Shown in pieces: positions 17,601 through 27,228 of a stretch of 64,000 nucleotides of DNA (position 1 is the first letter of the stretch; the number at the start of each line of letters is the position of its first letter). The DNA is taken from positions 496,001 through 560,000 of the forward strand of contig NZ_FWDP01000004.1 in the NCBI RefSeq assembly GCF_900169305.1, in the 5' to 3' direction. Source of the DNA: Marinilactibacillus piezotolerans. Its GTDB lineage: Bacteria > Bacillota > Bacilli > Lactobacillales > Carnobacteriaceae_A. The notes beneath the pieces are model-generated. The model ran no database searches. It had not been told where the DNA came from and was given only the letters and a program-made list of their open reading frames with translations. Made by a program: the position numbers and the translations under genes.

Positions 17601-20405
17601 GTCCAGGTAGTAGCCGTAGTCTGTTTCAATAGCGTCCCCAAAAGACAAGGCACCAGTCGGCCAGTTTTCAGAAGGAGCCGCTACATCTTCCCAAATCCAA
17701 AGACCCAGAGTTTCCGGATCAGTTGACGGAAGGCTTTCAAAATGGAGACGAAAAAAGCCGTCCTCGATTTCAGTTTCTTCAGTCTGTCCGTCTTCGTCCG
17801 GCGCACTGACTTCTTCAGAAAGCAGTTCCCCGTTTTCGACAGTCAATAATGCAGTCCCGCCGTCTGAAAGGGCTGGGATCGTAAAGGTCAGGCTGTAAGT
17901 CCCGTCCTCTTCCATTGCCTGCATGGTTTCAAGTGAATAATGATCGGTCAGCTGAGCTTCAGCTGTAGTCGTTTCCACTGTGATGGTCTGCGGTTCTTCC
18001 GAGACATTGAAGGCCATGTAGACAGACTCATCTTCAAGTGAACGTTCCACCATCAGCCATTCGTCATCATTTGAGCCCAAGAAGGTTTCACGGTCCCCGC
18101 GTGCCAGCAGTTCACTGTTATCGATTCTGAATGATAGCAGCTTCTGATAGTGGTCCAGAACCCCGTTGTTTTCGACTTGGTCCCAGCCAAGATTATAGCG
18201 GTTGTCATATTCCGGCCAGTTGTTGGCGCCACTTTGACCCAGTTCTTCCCCGTAGTAAATGACGGGCTGACCTTTAGCTGTCATCTGCAGGGATGCGGCT
18301 AGTTTCAGTTTCCCTTCATCGTTGCCTTGAGAATACAGGAAGCCGTCTTCGTCGTGACTGCCTAAAAACTGTCCCAGGGTTGCATTGCTTGAAAGACTGG
18401 CGTTACGCTCGATCAGCGTATCGTTGGCTGTTTCCAGATTCCCTCCGGCGAAAGCAGCTGCCACATTCTTGAAGCCAAAGTCAAGCAGACTGTCCATCAT
18501 GCCTGTCTCAAGGTAGCCGTGGTCGCTGATGTAGTTCGCCCCCCAGGATTCCCCGATCAGCTTGAAGGACGGGTCTTTTTCGACTAATTCATTTTTAAAG
18601 TGCTGCCAGGTCGTATCGTCGACGTGCTTGACGGTATCAACGCGGTAGCTTGAAATAGCATTGCCCTGTGCCGTTGTTGATTTTTCGACCCAGGAAGACT
18701 GCCACTGGACCAGCTGTTCGCGGACATCCTGACGCTCTGTTTCAAAGTCAGGCAGACCGGACAGTTCCATTTTCAGGTCCCCGGCACCAGATGTTTCTCT
18801 CAGCATGCCGTCAAAGACTTGACGGTCTTCATTTGTCGGATAGCCTTCGGGCGCATTCTCCGTGCTGTCGGTCGGATGCATACCGTAGCCTGCATGGTTC
18901 AGGACCACGTCGACCATGATGTCGATGCCGCGGGCTGCCGCTTCATCGATCAGGGTATGAAACTCGTCAAGGGTACCCAGGTGCGGATTCAACTCTTCAA
19001 AATCCTGCGCCCAGTAGCCGTGGTAGGCATAATAAGCGCCTTCTGGGACATCCGTATTGACGTCATGTGCAACGTTTTCGACGATCGGTGTTACCCAGAT
19101 CGTTGATACGCCTAAGTCGTCCAGATAGTCCAGATTTTCGGTGACTCCTTTGAAGTCCCCGCCCTGGTATGCCCCGCGCGAATTATCTGCGTTTGCGTAA
19201 TCCAGACCGTACGGATCATTGTTCAATTTGTCGCCGTCTGCAAAGCGGTCAGTAAGCATGAAGTAAATAATCTCTTCATCCCAGTCGCGCTCGCCTTCAG
19301 CCTTGTTTCTGGCTTCGATCGTCACGTCTGCTTGTGTGCTGTAGCGTCCGTTGTTCTCGTCCCAGACACTGACAGGGATCGTATAGGTCCCCGGCTGAAC
19401 GGTATGGTCAGCTGACAAAGTGACTCGGTTGAGTTCAGGCGAGATAGCCAGGTCGCTTGGACCGCCGATCGCTGAGGCATCCGCCTCGATACGGTCGATA
19501 GCCAGATCTGAGTTGTTCGTTATCGTGACATCAAGAAGTCCGTGTTCATTGTAGTCGAATGAGCGGTCGACAGCAGCTTCTAAAGTGATGTCAGCTGTGC
19601 CTTCTGATTCTTCAGGAGTCTCTTCTTCTGTTGTTTCAGAGAGATAAAAAGGATTCGTAAAAGCCTGATCAGGTTTTTCATCGGTGACAAAGACCTGATT
19701 CTGTGTGTCGAAGGCGTCAAAAGACAGATCCCCCGTCAGTTTCACATCATCCTGTGTCCTGTCAACGATCAGAAAGCCAAAGCTCCCTGCGTCTTCGTTG
19801 ACTGGGATATCAACGTAAGCCCCGTGCTTCCCGGTCTGATCAGCTGCAAAAGGGACGGCTTCAGTCGGCCAGTCGTTCGGCTGGTTCGGTGCATCGCCCC
19901 AGAACCAGACGCCGAGATCGTCATAGTTGACTGCATCGTTTTCGTAATGAACGCGCAGCGTCGGTGTCTCAAAATCGATGGGTTCATAGTAGTAGACCGA
20001 GCCGTCTTCTCTTACCCACACATCTTCGACTTCCGAATGGATACTCAAGGTGACATCTTCTTCGATGTATTTCGATTCATCTCCGAAGACAGGAATAAAT
20101 CCGATTTCTTCAGCATCGTCTGTTATTTCGATGTCCTGATAATAGCCGAAATCGGTCGCCTGTTCTTCACTGAACAGTGACCCGTTCGGCCAGCCTTGAC
20201 CGCTGTCATCTGAGGACTGCAGGACGTCTCCCCACAACCAGAGTGACAGCGCATTGTCGATCGACTCGGTTTCCAGATGGATGCGCACCGTTCGTTTCTC
20301 TTCCGCCTGAACTTGTGAGACAAACGGAAAAATGCCGGCAAACGTCTGAAAGAGTAAAACGACTGCAAAAAACGCGGAAAAGAAAGTTCTTGAATTTCTA
20401 TTCAT
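14616..20405 (-). CDS. apu: Secreted amylopullulanase with two GH13 domains and four CBM41-like modules
   Basis: 1929 residues. Sec signal peptide, cleavage near 34 (VQA-EE). Order: two PUD/CBM41-like modules (about 38-255, each with LWLWGD/VWFWGD), an Ig-like linker domain (about 271-370), an alpha-amylase GH13 domain (about 373-880; nucleophile in YRVDTVKHVD, acid in LIGESWGA, third Asp in FLGSHDEDG), two more CBM41-like modules (about 895-1110), a CBM48-like region and a type I pullulanase GH13_14 domain (YNWGYDP near 1400; GFRFDMMGDHD, MIGEGWRTF, YIAAHDNLTLHD). A short repetitive tail (HPRDSAPG-type, about 1878-1926) follows, without LPxTG. It would hydrolyse both alpha-1,4 and alpha-1,6 bonds of starch, glycogen or pullulan outside the cell and feed MalEFG. 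A cre-like site precedes the start. Confidence 0.93.
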   Translation of the reverse strand: MNRNSRTFFSAFFAVVLLFQTFAGIFPFVSQVQAEEKRTVRIHLETESIDNALSLWLWGDVLQSSDDSGQGWPNGSLFSEEQATDFGYYQDIEITDDAEEIGFIPVFGDESKYIEEDVTLSIHSEVEDVWVREDGSVYYYEPIDFETPTLRVHYENDAVNYDDLGVWFWGDAPNQPNDWPTEAVPFAADQTGKHGAYVDIPVNEDAGSFGFLIVDRTQDDVKLTGDLSFDAFDTQNQVFVTDEKPDQAFTNPFYLSETTEEETPEESEGTADITLEAAVDRSFDYNEHGLLDVTITNNSDLAIDRIEADASAIGGPSDLAISPELNRVTLSADHTVQPGTYTIPVSVWDENNGRYSTQADVTIEARNKAEGERDWDEEIIYFMLTDRFADGDKLNNDPYGLDYANADNSRGAYQGGDFKGVTENLDYLDDLGVSTIWVTPIVENVAHDVNTDVPEGAYYAYHGYWAQDFEELNPHLGTLDEFHTLIDEAAARGIDIMVDVVLNHAGYGMHPTDSTENAPEGYPTNEDRQVFDGMLRETSGAGDLKMELSGLPDFETERQDVREQLVQWQSSWVEKSTTAQGNAISSYRVDTVKHVDDTTWQHFKNELVEKDPSFKLIGESWGANYISDHGYLETGMMDSLLDFGFKNVAAAFAGGNLETANDTLIERNASLSSNATLGQFLGSHDEDGFLYSQGNDEGKLKLAASLQMTAKGQPVIYYGEELGQSGANNWPEYDNRYNLGWDQVENNGVLDHYQKLLSFRIDNSELLARGDRETFLGSNDDEWLMVERSLEDESVYMAFNVSEEPQTITVETTTAEAQLTDHYSLETMQAMEEDGTYSLTFTIPALSDGGTALLTVENGELLSEEVSAPDEDGQTEETEIEDGFFRLHFESLPSTDPETLGLWIWEDVAAPSENWPTGALSFGDAIETDYGYYLDIELAENPELIGFLINDTVGANLTGEMSVRLLTPNMNEAWVDADYAIYPYEPLADDILRVNYSRQEADYDGWALWTWEDVLEPTSDWPTGAHDLATLGDNGAYFDVPLTEDAGSVGFLFLNKESGEQSGDYMFTEAAEHTQVFIREGDETIYTNPYYASQAGMDRAELISETETLVFFHTVEGLTEETIREKLALTDGNNEAVTIDAISIDAEKNAVTLTGDFSVANAPYTVSFDEKSVDALMGWRLKDALYAYDGELGLDLREDGTATLKVWSPSADDVRVVLYDKDDQDTVVSDDIRMTAKDSGVWEVELNADTTGIDDLTGYYYHFAIERDGETVLALDPYARSMAAWNSSDPDSTIGKAAIVNPSQLGPELDYANINGYEKREDAIIYEIHVRDFTSDPEIADELNSQFGTFSAFVEKLDYIESLGVTHVQLLPVMSYFFANEFENGERLLDYASTDTNYNWGYDPQSYFSLTGMYSENPEDPEKRIEEFKNLIAEIHERDMGVILDVVYNHTARTSIFEDLEPNYYHFMDADGTSRESFGGGRLGTTHAMSRRILVDSITYWVEEFKVDGFRFDMMGDHDAESIQMAYDEAKALNPNILMIGEGWRTFAGDEGYEDVMPADQDWMQHTDGVASFSDDMRNELKSGFGSEGEPRFLTGGARSVQRIFDNLTANPENFTADDPGDVVPYIAAHDNLTLHDVIAQSIQKDPALHEEEIHERIRLGNLMVLTAQGTPFIHAGQEYGRTKQFRDPDFIEPVSEDQVPYKSTFITDSDGEPFEYPYFIHDSYDSTDIINRFDWNKVTDEDAYPVHTQTKDYTAGLIALRRSTDAFSKGTMEEIAEMVTLVDVPEVADNDLVIVYRAEDSNGDSYLVMVNADDEERTLTLDTDLTDGYILVDGKEAGTRPVSDPEGVEISENTVTLDALTASVVLFTERDMTEEPEHPSDSAPGKQDGHPRDSAPGQQDGHPRDHAPGRQNKPQKDNPSCKAPGQNK

Positions 20406-20428
20406 GTGCTTCTCCCCTTCAAAGTAAT

Positions 20429-20442
20429 TGTTAACGCTATCA
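20429..20442. promoter_or_regulatory. cre-like site before the amylopullulanase gene
   Basis: TGTTAACGCTATCA, 24 bases upstream of the ATG. It fits the CcpA consensus with one mismatch and differs in the core (AACGCT) from the three MalR-type sites (YCGGTA), so CcpA is the likelier binder. Confidence 0.5.
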
Positions 20443-20449
20443 TTGTTTA

Positions 20450-20487
20450 CAAAAAATAACTCTCCCCACAGTTGATGTAAGGAGAGT
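20450..20487 (-). terminator. Terminator after malG
   Basis: Stem ACTCTCC/GGAGAGT with a 15-base loop, followed on the minus strand by TTATTTTTT. It lies 20 bases after the malG stop and 45 bases before the amylopullulanase ATG. I see no convincing separate promoter in that space, so read-through may supply the amylopullulanase. Confidence 0.7.
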
Positions 20488-20506
20488 ATTTAATTTTAAA
20501 GATGAT

Positions 20507-21385
20507 TTAACCTTTCGTCGCACCGGAAGCCAGACCAGAAATAAGGTACTTCTGAAGCATCAGGTAAACTGTTGCGATAGGGATTGCAATAAGAACTGCA
20601 CCAGCAGCAAAGCGACTGAAGTTGTTTGAGAACTGTGCATTAACGAAGTTATATAATCCAAGCGCTACAGTAAAGTTCTCCGGAGTTCTTAAGACGATAC
20701 GCGGCAGGATAAAGTCCATGAATGGTGTCATGAAGTTGAACAAGGCAACCACGGATAAGATCGGTTTAGCCAGCGGCAGAAGGATCTGGAAAAAGATCCT
20801 GAAGTGCCCCGCGCCGTCCATTTTGGCCGATTCGTCGAGTGATTTTGGTAAAGTATCAAAGTATCCTTTGACCAGGAACGCGTTCATCGGAATACCTCCA
20901 CCGACGTAGATCAGTATCAGTCCCCATAAGTTATCCAATAATCCAATGGTGTTAAGCAGGATGTAAAGGGCCACCATCGCCATGAGTACCGGGAACATCT
21001 GCAGGAGCAGGAAGGCATACAAGCCGTTTTTACGTCCTCGGAAACGGTAGCGTGAGAAAGCATAGGCGATAAAGCTGACTGCTAGAGTCGTTACAACTGT
21101 TACGACAGTGGAAACGAACAATGTGTTTCGGTACCAGAGCAAGTAGTCACTTCTTGGACTAGTAAACAGCCATCTGAAATTTTCCAGCGACCAGTTTTCC
21201 GGAGAAAGTGAAGCTGTATAAAGGTTGCTTGTGGTGTTCATCGACATCGCGAACGCCCAGTAGAGCGGATACGCAATGATGATGAACATTACGGCTAATA
21301 TCAAGTAGATGAGAGCAACTTCGAAGCGGCTTTTATTTTTACGACTAAGCTTTTGTTTGCTTCCATTGTTGGATTTGTTTTTCAT
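20507..21385 (-). CDS. malG: Maltose/maltodextrin ABC transporter permease MalG
   Basis: 292 residues, six membrane helices predicted, cytoplasmic basic N-terminus (SRKNKSRFEV). The permease EAA loop, which docks the ATPase, is DESAKMDGAGHFRIFFQILL followed by PLAKP. Shared family features include the WAFAMSMNTTSNLY periplasmic start. The ATG overlaps the malF stop by one base (TAATG), so the two are translationally coupled. With MalE and MalF it would import maltodextrins. No ATPase gene (MalK/MsmX) is present in the window, so a shared ATPase encoded elsewhere must energise it. Confidence 0.95.
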   Translation of the reverse strand: MKNKSNNGSKQKLSRKNKSRFEVALIYLILAVMFIIIAYPLYWAFAMSMNTTSNLYTASLSPENWSLENFRWLFTSPRSDYLLWYRNTLFVSTVVTVVTTLAVSFIAYAFSRYRFRGRKNGLYAFLLLQMFPVLMAMVALYILLNTIGLLDNLWGLILIYVGGGIPMNAFLVKGYFDTLPKSLDESAKMDGAGHFRIFFQILLPLAKPILSVVALFNFMTPFMDFILPRIVLRTPENFTVALGLYNFVNAQFSNNFSRFAAGAVLIAIPIATVYLMLQKYLISGLASGATKG

Positions 21386-22701
21386 TACATGTTCCCCTCC
21401 TCTTTGAATGAACGTGAACGTCTGAATTGGAAGAATGCAAAAGTCGCAACGATGATTCCCAAAATCAATGAAATGGCAGCAGCCATACTGAACTGCGAGT
21501 TGGTAAAGGTCAAGTTATATACCCATGAAATAAGTATGTCGGTTCCGCCGGCATTTTGTCCACGGATGGCAGGACCACCTTCATTGAATAAGTAAATAAT
21601 ATTGAAGTTATTGAAGTTGAATGTGTATTGCGTCAAGAGCAGTGGCCCAGTCGCAAACATCAAATGCGGGAACGTAATGTTTGTAAATTTCTGCCAGCGT
21701 GAGGCACCATCCATCTCGGCTGCTTCATACCAGTCAGAGGAGATCCCTTGAAGAACGCCTGAAAACAGGGCGTAGACATAAGGGAAGCCGAGCCAGACTT
21801 GAATCATGATGATTGCAATACGACTCCACATGACATTTGTCATCCATGGTATCGTTATATTGAATAACGGTTGTATAATATCATTATTGATTGCACCGAA
21901 ATTATCGTTGAATAATGCAGAGAAAATGATAATTGTAACAAAGCCTGGTACAGCCCAAGGTAAAATCAGGACAGTACGAATCAGTTTTTTGAATTTGACA
22001 CGTTTGTCATTCGTCAAGATAGCAAGGAACATCGCAAGAGCAATCTGTAATGTTGTTGCGACGAAGGTCCAGGTCAGCGTCCATGATAGAACACTGATAA
22101 ACGTGTCACGCCATTCTGACAATGTCACTAAACGGATAAAGTTTTCAAATCCGACCCACTGCAGCAAGTTCCGCGGTGGTGCATTATAGAGATTGTAGTT
22201 TGTGAAAGCTAAGAATCCCATAAAGAGCAGTGGCAGGATCACTACAAAAATCAGAAGTAAAAATCCAGGTCCAATAAGGACATACGGGAAAGAGGTGTCC
22301 CATGAGTTACGGAAATTCTCCATCACACCGCCGGGTTTCCATCCATCTCTGATTTTCTGTGCCTCAACTTTCGCATCCTGGATATTCGTCCAGTATAAAG
22401 CCGCATAAATCACAGTAAAGATCAGTGCCAGTATTCCTTCGATCAGGAAGACTCGCGAATCATCCACTCGCGCTTCATTCCCTAAGGTCACAAGACCTTG
22501 CAGGCCGTCGGCAACAAAGCCGAACATAACGATTGCAAAAGCTGCAAACAGAACGAACAGTACCAGACCTTTCCATTTTCTTTTATTGTAAATTTGTCCC
22601 ATTCCCGGAATGATCGACAGAAGCATAGCCTTTTGGGGGCTGTGATCCGGATTAGCGACCCGTGTCTGGGATGGGTTGTTTTTGTTTTCGTCAGTAGCCA
22701 T
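21385..22701 (-). CDS. malF: Maltose/maltodextrin ABC transporter permease MalF
   Basis: 438 residues. The N-terminal ~110 residues form two extra helices with a short amphipathic start (AMLLSIIPGMGQIYNKRKWK), as in Gram-positive MalF proteins. The core permease domain has the EAA loop EAAEMDGASRWQKFTNITFP. The subunit pairs with MalG to form the membrane channel. The start ATG has a GGAGAG site. It follows malE after 160 bases, a gap containing a hairpin that may reduce malFG expression relative to malE. Confidence 0.95.
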   Translation of the reverse strand: MATDENKNNPSQTRVANPDHSPQKAMLLSIIPGMGQIYNKRKWKGLVLFVLFAAFAIVMFGFVADGLQGLVTLGNEARVDDSRVFLIEGILALIFTVIYAALYWTNIQDAKVEAQKIRDGWKPGGVMENFRNSWDTSFPYVLIGPGFLLLIFVVILPLLFMGFLAFTNYNLYNAPPRNLLQWVGFENFIRLVTLSEWRDTFISVLSWTLTWTFVATTLQIALAMFLAILTNDKRVKFKKLIRTVLILPWAVPGFVTIIIFSALFNDNFGAINNDIIQPLFNITIPWMTNVMWSRIAIIMIQVWLGFPYVYALFSGVLQGISSDWYEAAEMDGASRWQKFTNITFPHLMFATGPLLLTQYTFNFNNFNIIYLFNEGGPAIRGQNAGGTDILISWVYNLTFTNSQFSMAAAISLILGIIVATFAFFQFRRSRSFKEEGNM

Positions 22702-22791
22702 AATTTCTCTCCTTCTACTAGCCCAATAGCAGTCACTTATGTCTGCAGAGTTGTCGTATACAGCTCTATATACATAAACAACTAATAGGAA

Positions 22792-22830
22792 GAAAGAGAC
22801 TGAGTCTATAACTGCTCAATCTCCTCTTTC
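22792..22830 (-). terminator. Hairpin between malE and malF (attenuator-like)
   Basis: Minus-strand stem GAAAGAGgAGAtTGAG with CTCAgTCTcTTTC and a pyrimidine-rich tail. Placed between the abundant binding-protein gene and the permease genes, it probably lets through only part of the transcription; this reading is inference. Confidence 0.5.
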
Positions 22831-22861
22831 AAATTAGCATGACGTTACGCTGTTACTCTGT

Positions 22862-24169
22862 TTATTGACCCATTATTGAAATTTCTGATTCGATTATTTC
22901 AACTGCTTCGTCTAATACTTCCTGTACATCGTCACCTTGTTGGACGAATGTTAATGCGTCATTAATTGGTTCCCAAACTTGAGACATTTCTGGAATGTTT
23001 GGCATTGGATGTGCATTTTGAGTCTGTGCAAAGATCGGTGCCATCAATTCATCTTCGATTTCAACAGCAGTATGTGCAGGCAGTTCACCGGCTACTTCAT
23101 AGTAAGTTTCTGAACTTTCTGCATTTGTCATGAACAAGGCTAGCTCAGTTGCCCAGTATTCATTTTCAGTGTAGTAGTTGACTAACCAGCCTTTGTTTCC
23201 TGAGAATGAGTTCAATGGTTCGCCGTCCTGCGTTGGCAGTTCTGCAGCCATCAAGCTGTCTCCAAGAGCTTCCTGATAGTCTGGAATTGCCCAAGGGCCG
23301 TTGATGATCATGCCGACTTGACCGTCCTGGAATAAGCTGTTAGCTACTTCAAGGTCAGTACCTTGAGGCATAAGTCCATCTTCGAACCAGCCTTGGATTC
23401 TTTCTACAGCAGAAACAGCTTCAGGTGTGTTCAAGCCGATGTCTGATGTGTCATAAGAACCGTCTTCGTTCTGTGCAAAGATGTAGCCGCCGTCAGCAGT
23501 GATGAACGGGTAAGTGAAGTACAAGTCTGCGGCATTCATCATGAAGCCGTATTGTTCACCTTCAGTCAGTTCAGCTGCCGTTTCTGTCAGGTCTTCCATC
23601 GTTTCAGGTGCTTCAGAAACTAGGTCTGTATTGATGAACAGGCCGTAAGTTTCAACAACAGCTGGAATACCGTACTGTGCGCCGTCGTAGCTGAATGCAT
23701 TGACAGCTTCTTCGTTGTACTCGCCTAAGCGTTCCATTTGATCATCTGTCAGGTTAAGTTCTGCAGCTAAACCTTGCAGGTGGATATCACCCATACGGTC
23801 ATGCGGCTGGAAGAACAGGTCTGGACCTTGTCCACTTGGTGCATCCAAGCTCATACCTTCCGTTTGTTCAAGCATGTTGTAGGGTGTGATTTCTACGTCG
23901 ATACCGTATTCTTCTGTAAAGTTCGCAGTGATTTCATCGTAAGCATTTAATTGCGCTTCTTCATCGTTAACCCAAATATGTAGCGATTCAGGTTTTTCAG
24001 GAGCGTTTTCAGCTGTTTCTTCTGACGTTCCCTCTTCTGTTGTTGCTTCTTCAGTCGTATCTCCTGAAGTATCTTCTGAATCTGTGTTGTCTCCTGTTCC
24101 ACATGCTGCAAGTAATCCAGCAGTTGAAAGCAGTAACATTCCTTTGTACCATAATTTCTTATCTAACAT
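22862..24169 (-). CDS. malE: Maltose/maltodextrin-binding lipoprotein MalE
   Basis: 435 residues. Lipoprotein signal with lipobox LLAAC, Cys 23, then a Thr/Glu-rich linker of about 35 residues. The mature part is an extracellular solute-binding protein of the maltose cluster: ESLHIWVNDEEAQLNAYDEI, the hinge-region QGPDLFFQPHDRMGD and MIINGPWAIPDYQEAL. It captures maltodextrins outside the membrane and delivers them to MalFG. It is the first gene of malEFG, with promoter, cre-like site and MalR-type operator between 24292 and 24346. Confidence 0.95.
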   Translation of the reverse strand: MLDKKLWYKGMLLLSTAGLLAACGTGDNTDSEDTSGDTTEEATTEEGTSEETAENAPEKPESLHIWVNDEEAQLNAYDEITANFTEEYGIDVEITPYNMLEQTEGMSLDAPSGQGPDLFFQPHDRMGDIHLQGLAAELNLTDDQMERLGEYNEEAVNAFSYDGAQYGIPAVVETYGLFINTDLVSEAPETMEDLTETAAELTEGEQYGFMMNAADLYFTYPFITADGGYIFAQNEDGSYDTSDIGLNTPEAVSAVERIQGWFEDGLMPQGTDLEVANSLFQDGQVGMIINGPWAIPDYQEALGDSLMAAELPTQDGEPLNSFSGNKGWLVNYYTENEYWATELALFMTNAESSETYYEVAGELPAHTAVEIEDELMAPIFAQTQNAHPMPNIPEMSQVWEPINDALTFVQQGDDVQEVLDEAVEIIESEISIMGQ

Positions 24170-24291
24170 TTTGTTGCCTCCTATTTTTTTATATTTGTTG
24201 CTTGTTCCTTATCTCAGCTTTTCAAACAGCAGGAAAAGGCTTTCTAAATTCCCGTTCGTTTAGAAAAGATGTTGTAAGTGATTACATTCTA

Positions 24292-24320
24292 ACTATAATA
24301 GGTTTTAATAACGGTTTCAA
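24292..24320 (-). promoter_or_regulatory. Promoter of malEFG
   Basis: TTGAAA, 17-base spacer, TATAGT on the minus strand. The -35 box overlaps a cre-like site; a MalR-type operator ends 12 bases upstream of it. Confidence 0.7.
24306..24319 (-). promoter_or_regulatory. cre-like site overlapping the malE -35 box
   Basis: TGAAACCGTTATTA fits TGWAANCGNTNWCA with one mismatch. Overlap with the -35 box would let CcpA block the promoter when preferred sugars are present. Confidence 0.55.
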
Positions 24321-24332
24321 TTGTTTCTTCAA

Positions 24333-24346
24333 TGTTACCGGTATCA
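24333..24346. promoter_or_regulatory. MalR-type operator, malE promoter
   Basis: TGTTACCGGTATCA, 12 bases upstream of the malE -35 box, the same spacing as at malL and at the GH13_20 gene. Confidence 0.7.
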
Positions 24347-24378
24347 GGATTAGACTTCTGATTTTGTTTATATTTTAA

Positions 24379-26031
<1,653 letters not shown>

Positions 26032-26691
26032 TTATTTCCCTGCTTCTTCCAGGATTTTTTCTAACGTCAGTTCATTCGTGTCTTTAACGATATAGTCCGC
26101 TTTGTGCATCGCTGCTTCTGATCCGACACCGACAGAAAACATATTAGCCGCATTGATCGCTTCAACACCTGCTTCCGCATCTTCCAGTCCGACACACTCA
26201 GACGTATCGAGACCAAGTATCTCTGCTCCCTTGACGAATATCTCAGGATCCGGTTTGCCCGCATGAAGAGACGCCGGGTCAACGATACCGTCAAACAGGT
26301 CTTCGATCTCAAGACGCTTCATGATCTCCGGGCCGTTTTTACTTGCAGAAGCCAACGCCATGCCCAGTCCTTTAGCTTTAGCGTCTTTAAGGAGCTGATC
26401 GATACCTGGAAGGAGATCCTTCGGTGTGATCTGCTTGATGTATTCTTTGTACTCATCATTTTTCTGAGTAGCCAGTTCTACTTTTTCTTCTTCCGTGTAG
26501 TCCTTCTCTTTATTGCTGTGCTTCAGGATGAGGTCCAGTGATTCCATTCGGCTGATGCCTTTCAGCTGTTCGTTGAATTCTCTGTCGATTTCGATATCCA
26601 GCTTTTCAGCCAGACTCTTCCAAGCCAAGTAATGATACTCCGCTGTATCCGTGATGACGCCGTCTAAATCAAATATCAATCCTTTAATCAT
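26032..26691 (-). CDS. pgmB: Beta-phosphoglucomutase
   Basis: 219 residues of the HAD superfamily. The catalytic Asp pair is in FDLDGVITDTAEYHYLAWK (Asp 8 and Asp 10). The cap-domain recognition sequence KGISRMESLDLIL, the Lys of AGKPDPEIF and the acidic pair of GLEDAEAGVEA follow. It turns the beta-glucose 1-phosphate made by maltose phosphorylase into glucose 6-phosphate. Start ATG with AGGAGG. It leads the pgmB and oligo-1,6-glucosidase pair and is separated from maltose phosphorylase by array A2 and a terminator-like hairpin 35 bases before its own start. Confidence 0.95.
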   Translation of the reverse strand: MIKGLIFDLDGVITDTAEYHYLAWKSLAEKLDIEIDREFNEQLKGISRMESLDLILKHSNKEKDYTEEEKVELATQKNDEYKEYIKQITPKDLLPGIDQLLKDAKAKGLGMALASASKNGPEIMKRLEIEDLFDGIVDPASLHAGKPDPEIFVKGAEILGLDTSECVGLEDAEAGVEAINAANMFSVGVGSEAAMHKADYIVKDTNELTLEKILEEAGK

Positions 26692-26725
26692 AATGTCCTC
26701 CTTAGAATGTGTGCTCGCTTCATAA

Positions 26726-26752
26726 TGAAAAAAGAGAGATGGTCATCTCTCT
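26726..26752 (-). terminator. Terminator-like hairpin just upstream of pgmB
   Basis: Minus-strand stem AGAGAGATG/CATCTCTCT with a two-base loop and a T-run. Only 35 bases separate it from the pgmB ATG. It may isolate pgmB from transcripts crossing the array, or act as a leader attenuator. Confidence 0.6.
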
Positions 26753-26825
26753 CTTCCTTATTTTATCATTGCTTTAGAGTGGTTCAAATTTTTAGCGCTT
26801 CTTGGGCGGATTTGGGTCGGGTAAG

Positions 26826-27189
26826 TGCTCACTCAGTTCATCGACAGCTCATGAGTGCGACATTATAGCAAGGAAACTGTTCACTCGTCGCTTTGGCACT
26901 CCACGAGTAATACATATGCTCTCAAAAATTGTTCACTCATGGAGTCAGAACTTCATGAGTGCGACATTTCACTTCCGATAATGCTCACTCGGCATCCCGG
27001 TAATTCACGAGTGAGACATTTCGTTCCTAAAACTGTTCACTCAGCATCCCGGTAATTCACGAGTGCGACATTTCGCACCATAAACTGTTCACTCAACGAG
27101 CAGGTACATTATGAGCAAGACATTCTGTTCCCTAAACTACTCACTCACGCTCCGTTACTTGTCGAGCGTACACCAAACCAAAGCACTTC
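26826..27189. repeat. 52-bp tandem hairpin array A2 (7 units)
   Basis: Units begin at 26826, 26878, 26930, 26982, 27034, 27086 and 27138, every step exactly 52. Consensus pieces are TGTTCACTCR, a variable stretch of about 14 bases, then YGAGTGCGACATTTC and a run ending AAAC. CACTCR and YGAGTG form a stem. In the first four units the last stem pair changes together (A-T, G-C, A-T, G-C). The array lies between the maltose phosphorylase terminator and pgmB. No reading frame runs through it in a credible way. Confidence 0.9.
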
Positions 27190-27194
27190 AAGAA

Positions 27195-27226
27195 TGAAGA
27201 GATCATCCGCGGATGATCTCGCCCTC
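27195..27226. terminator. Terminator after maltose phosphorylase
   Basis: A perfect palindrome at 27199-27220 (GAGATCATCC and its complement around GC) lies nine bases beyond the mapA stop, with T-rich flanks on both sides. Confidence 0.65.
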
Positions 27227-27228
27227 TT

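Noticed and set aside
15240-20434. Many open frames on the plus strand opposite the amylopullulanase
   Set aside because: They are shadows of a G+C-rich coding strand, without ribosome sites or family likeness.
26826-27189. CRISPR array
   Set aside because: Evenly spaced repeats suggested it, but there is no strictly conserved direct repeat separated by unique spacers, the inverted arms lie on both sides of the variable part, the copies drift throughout, and no cas gene is present.
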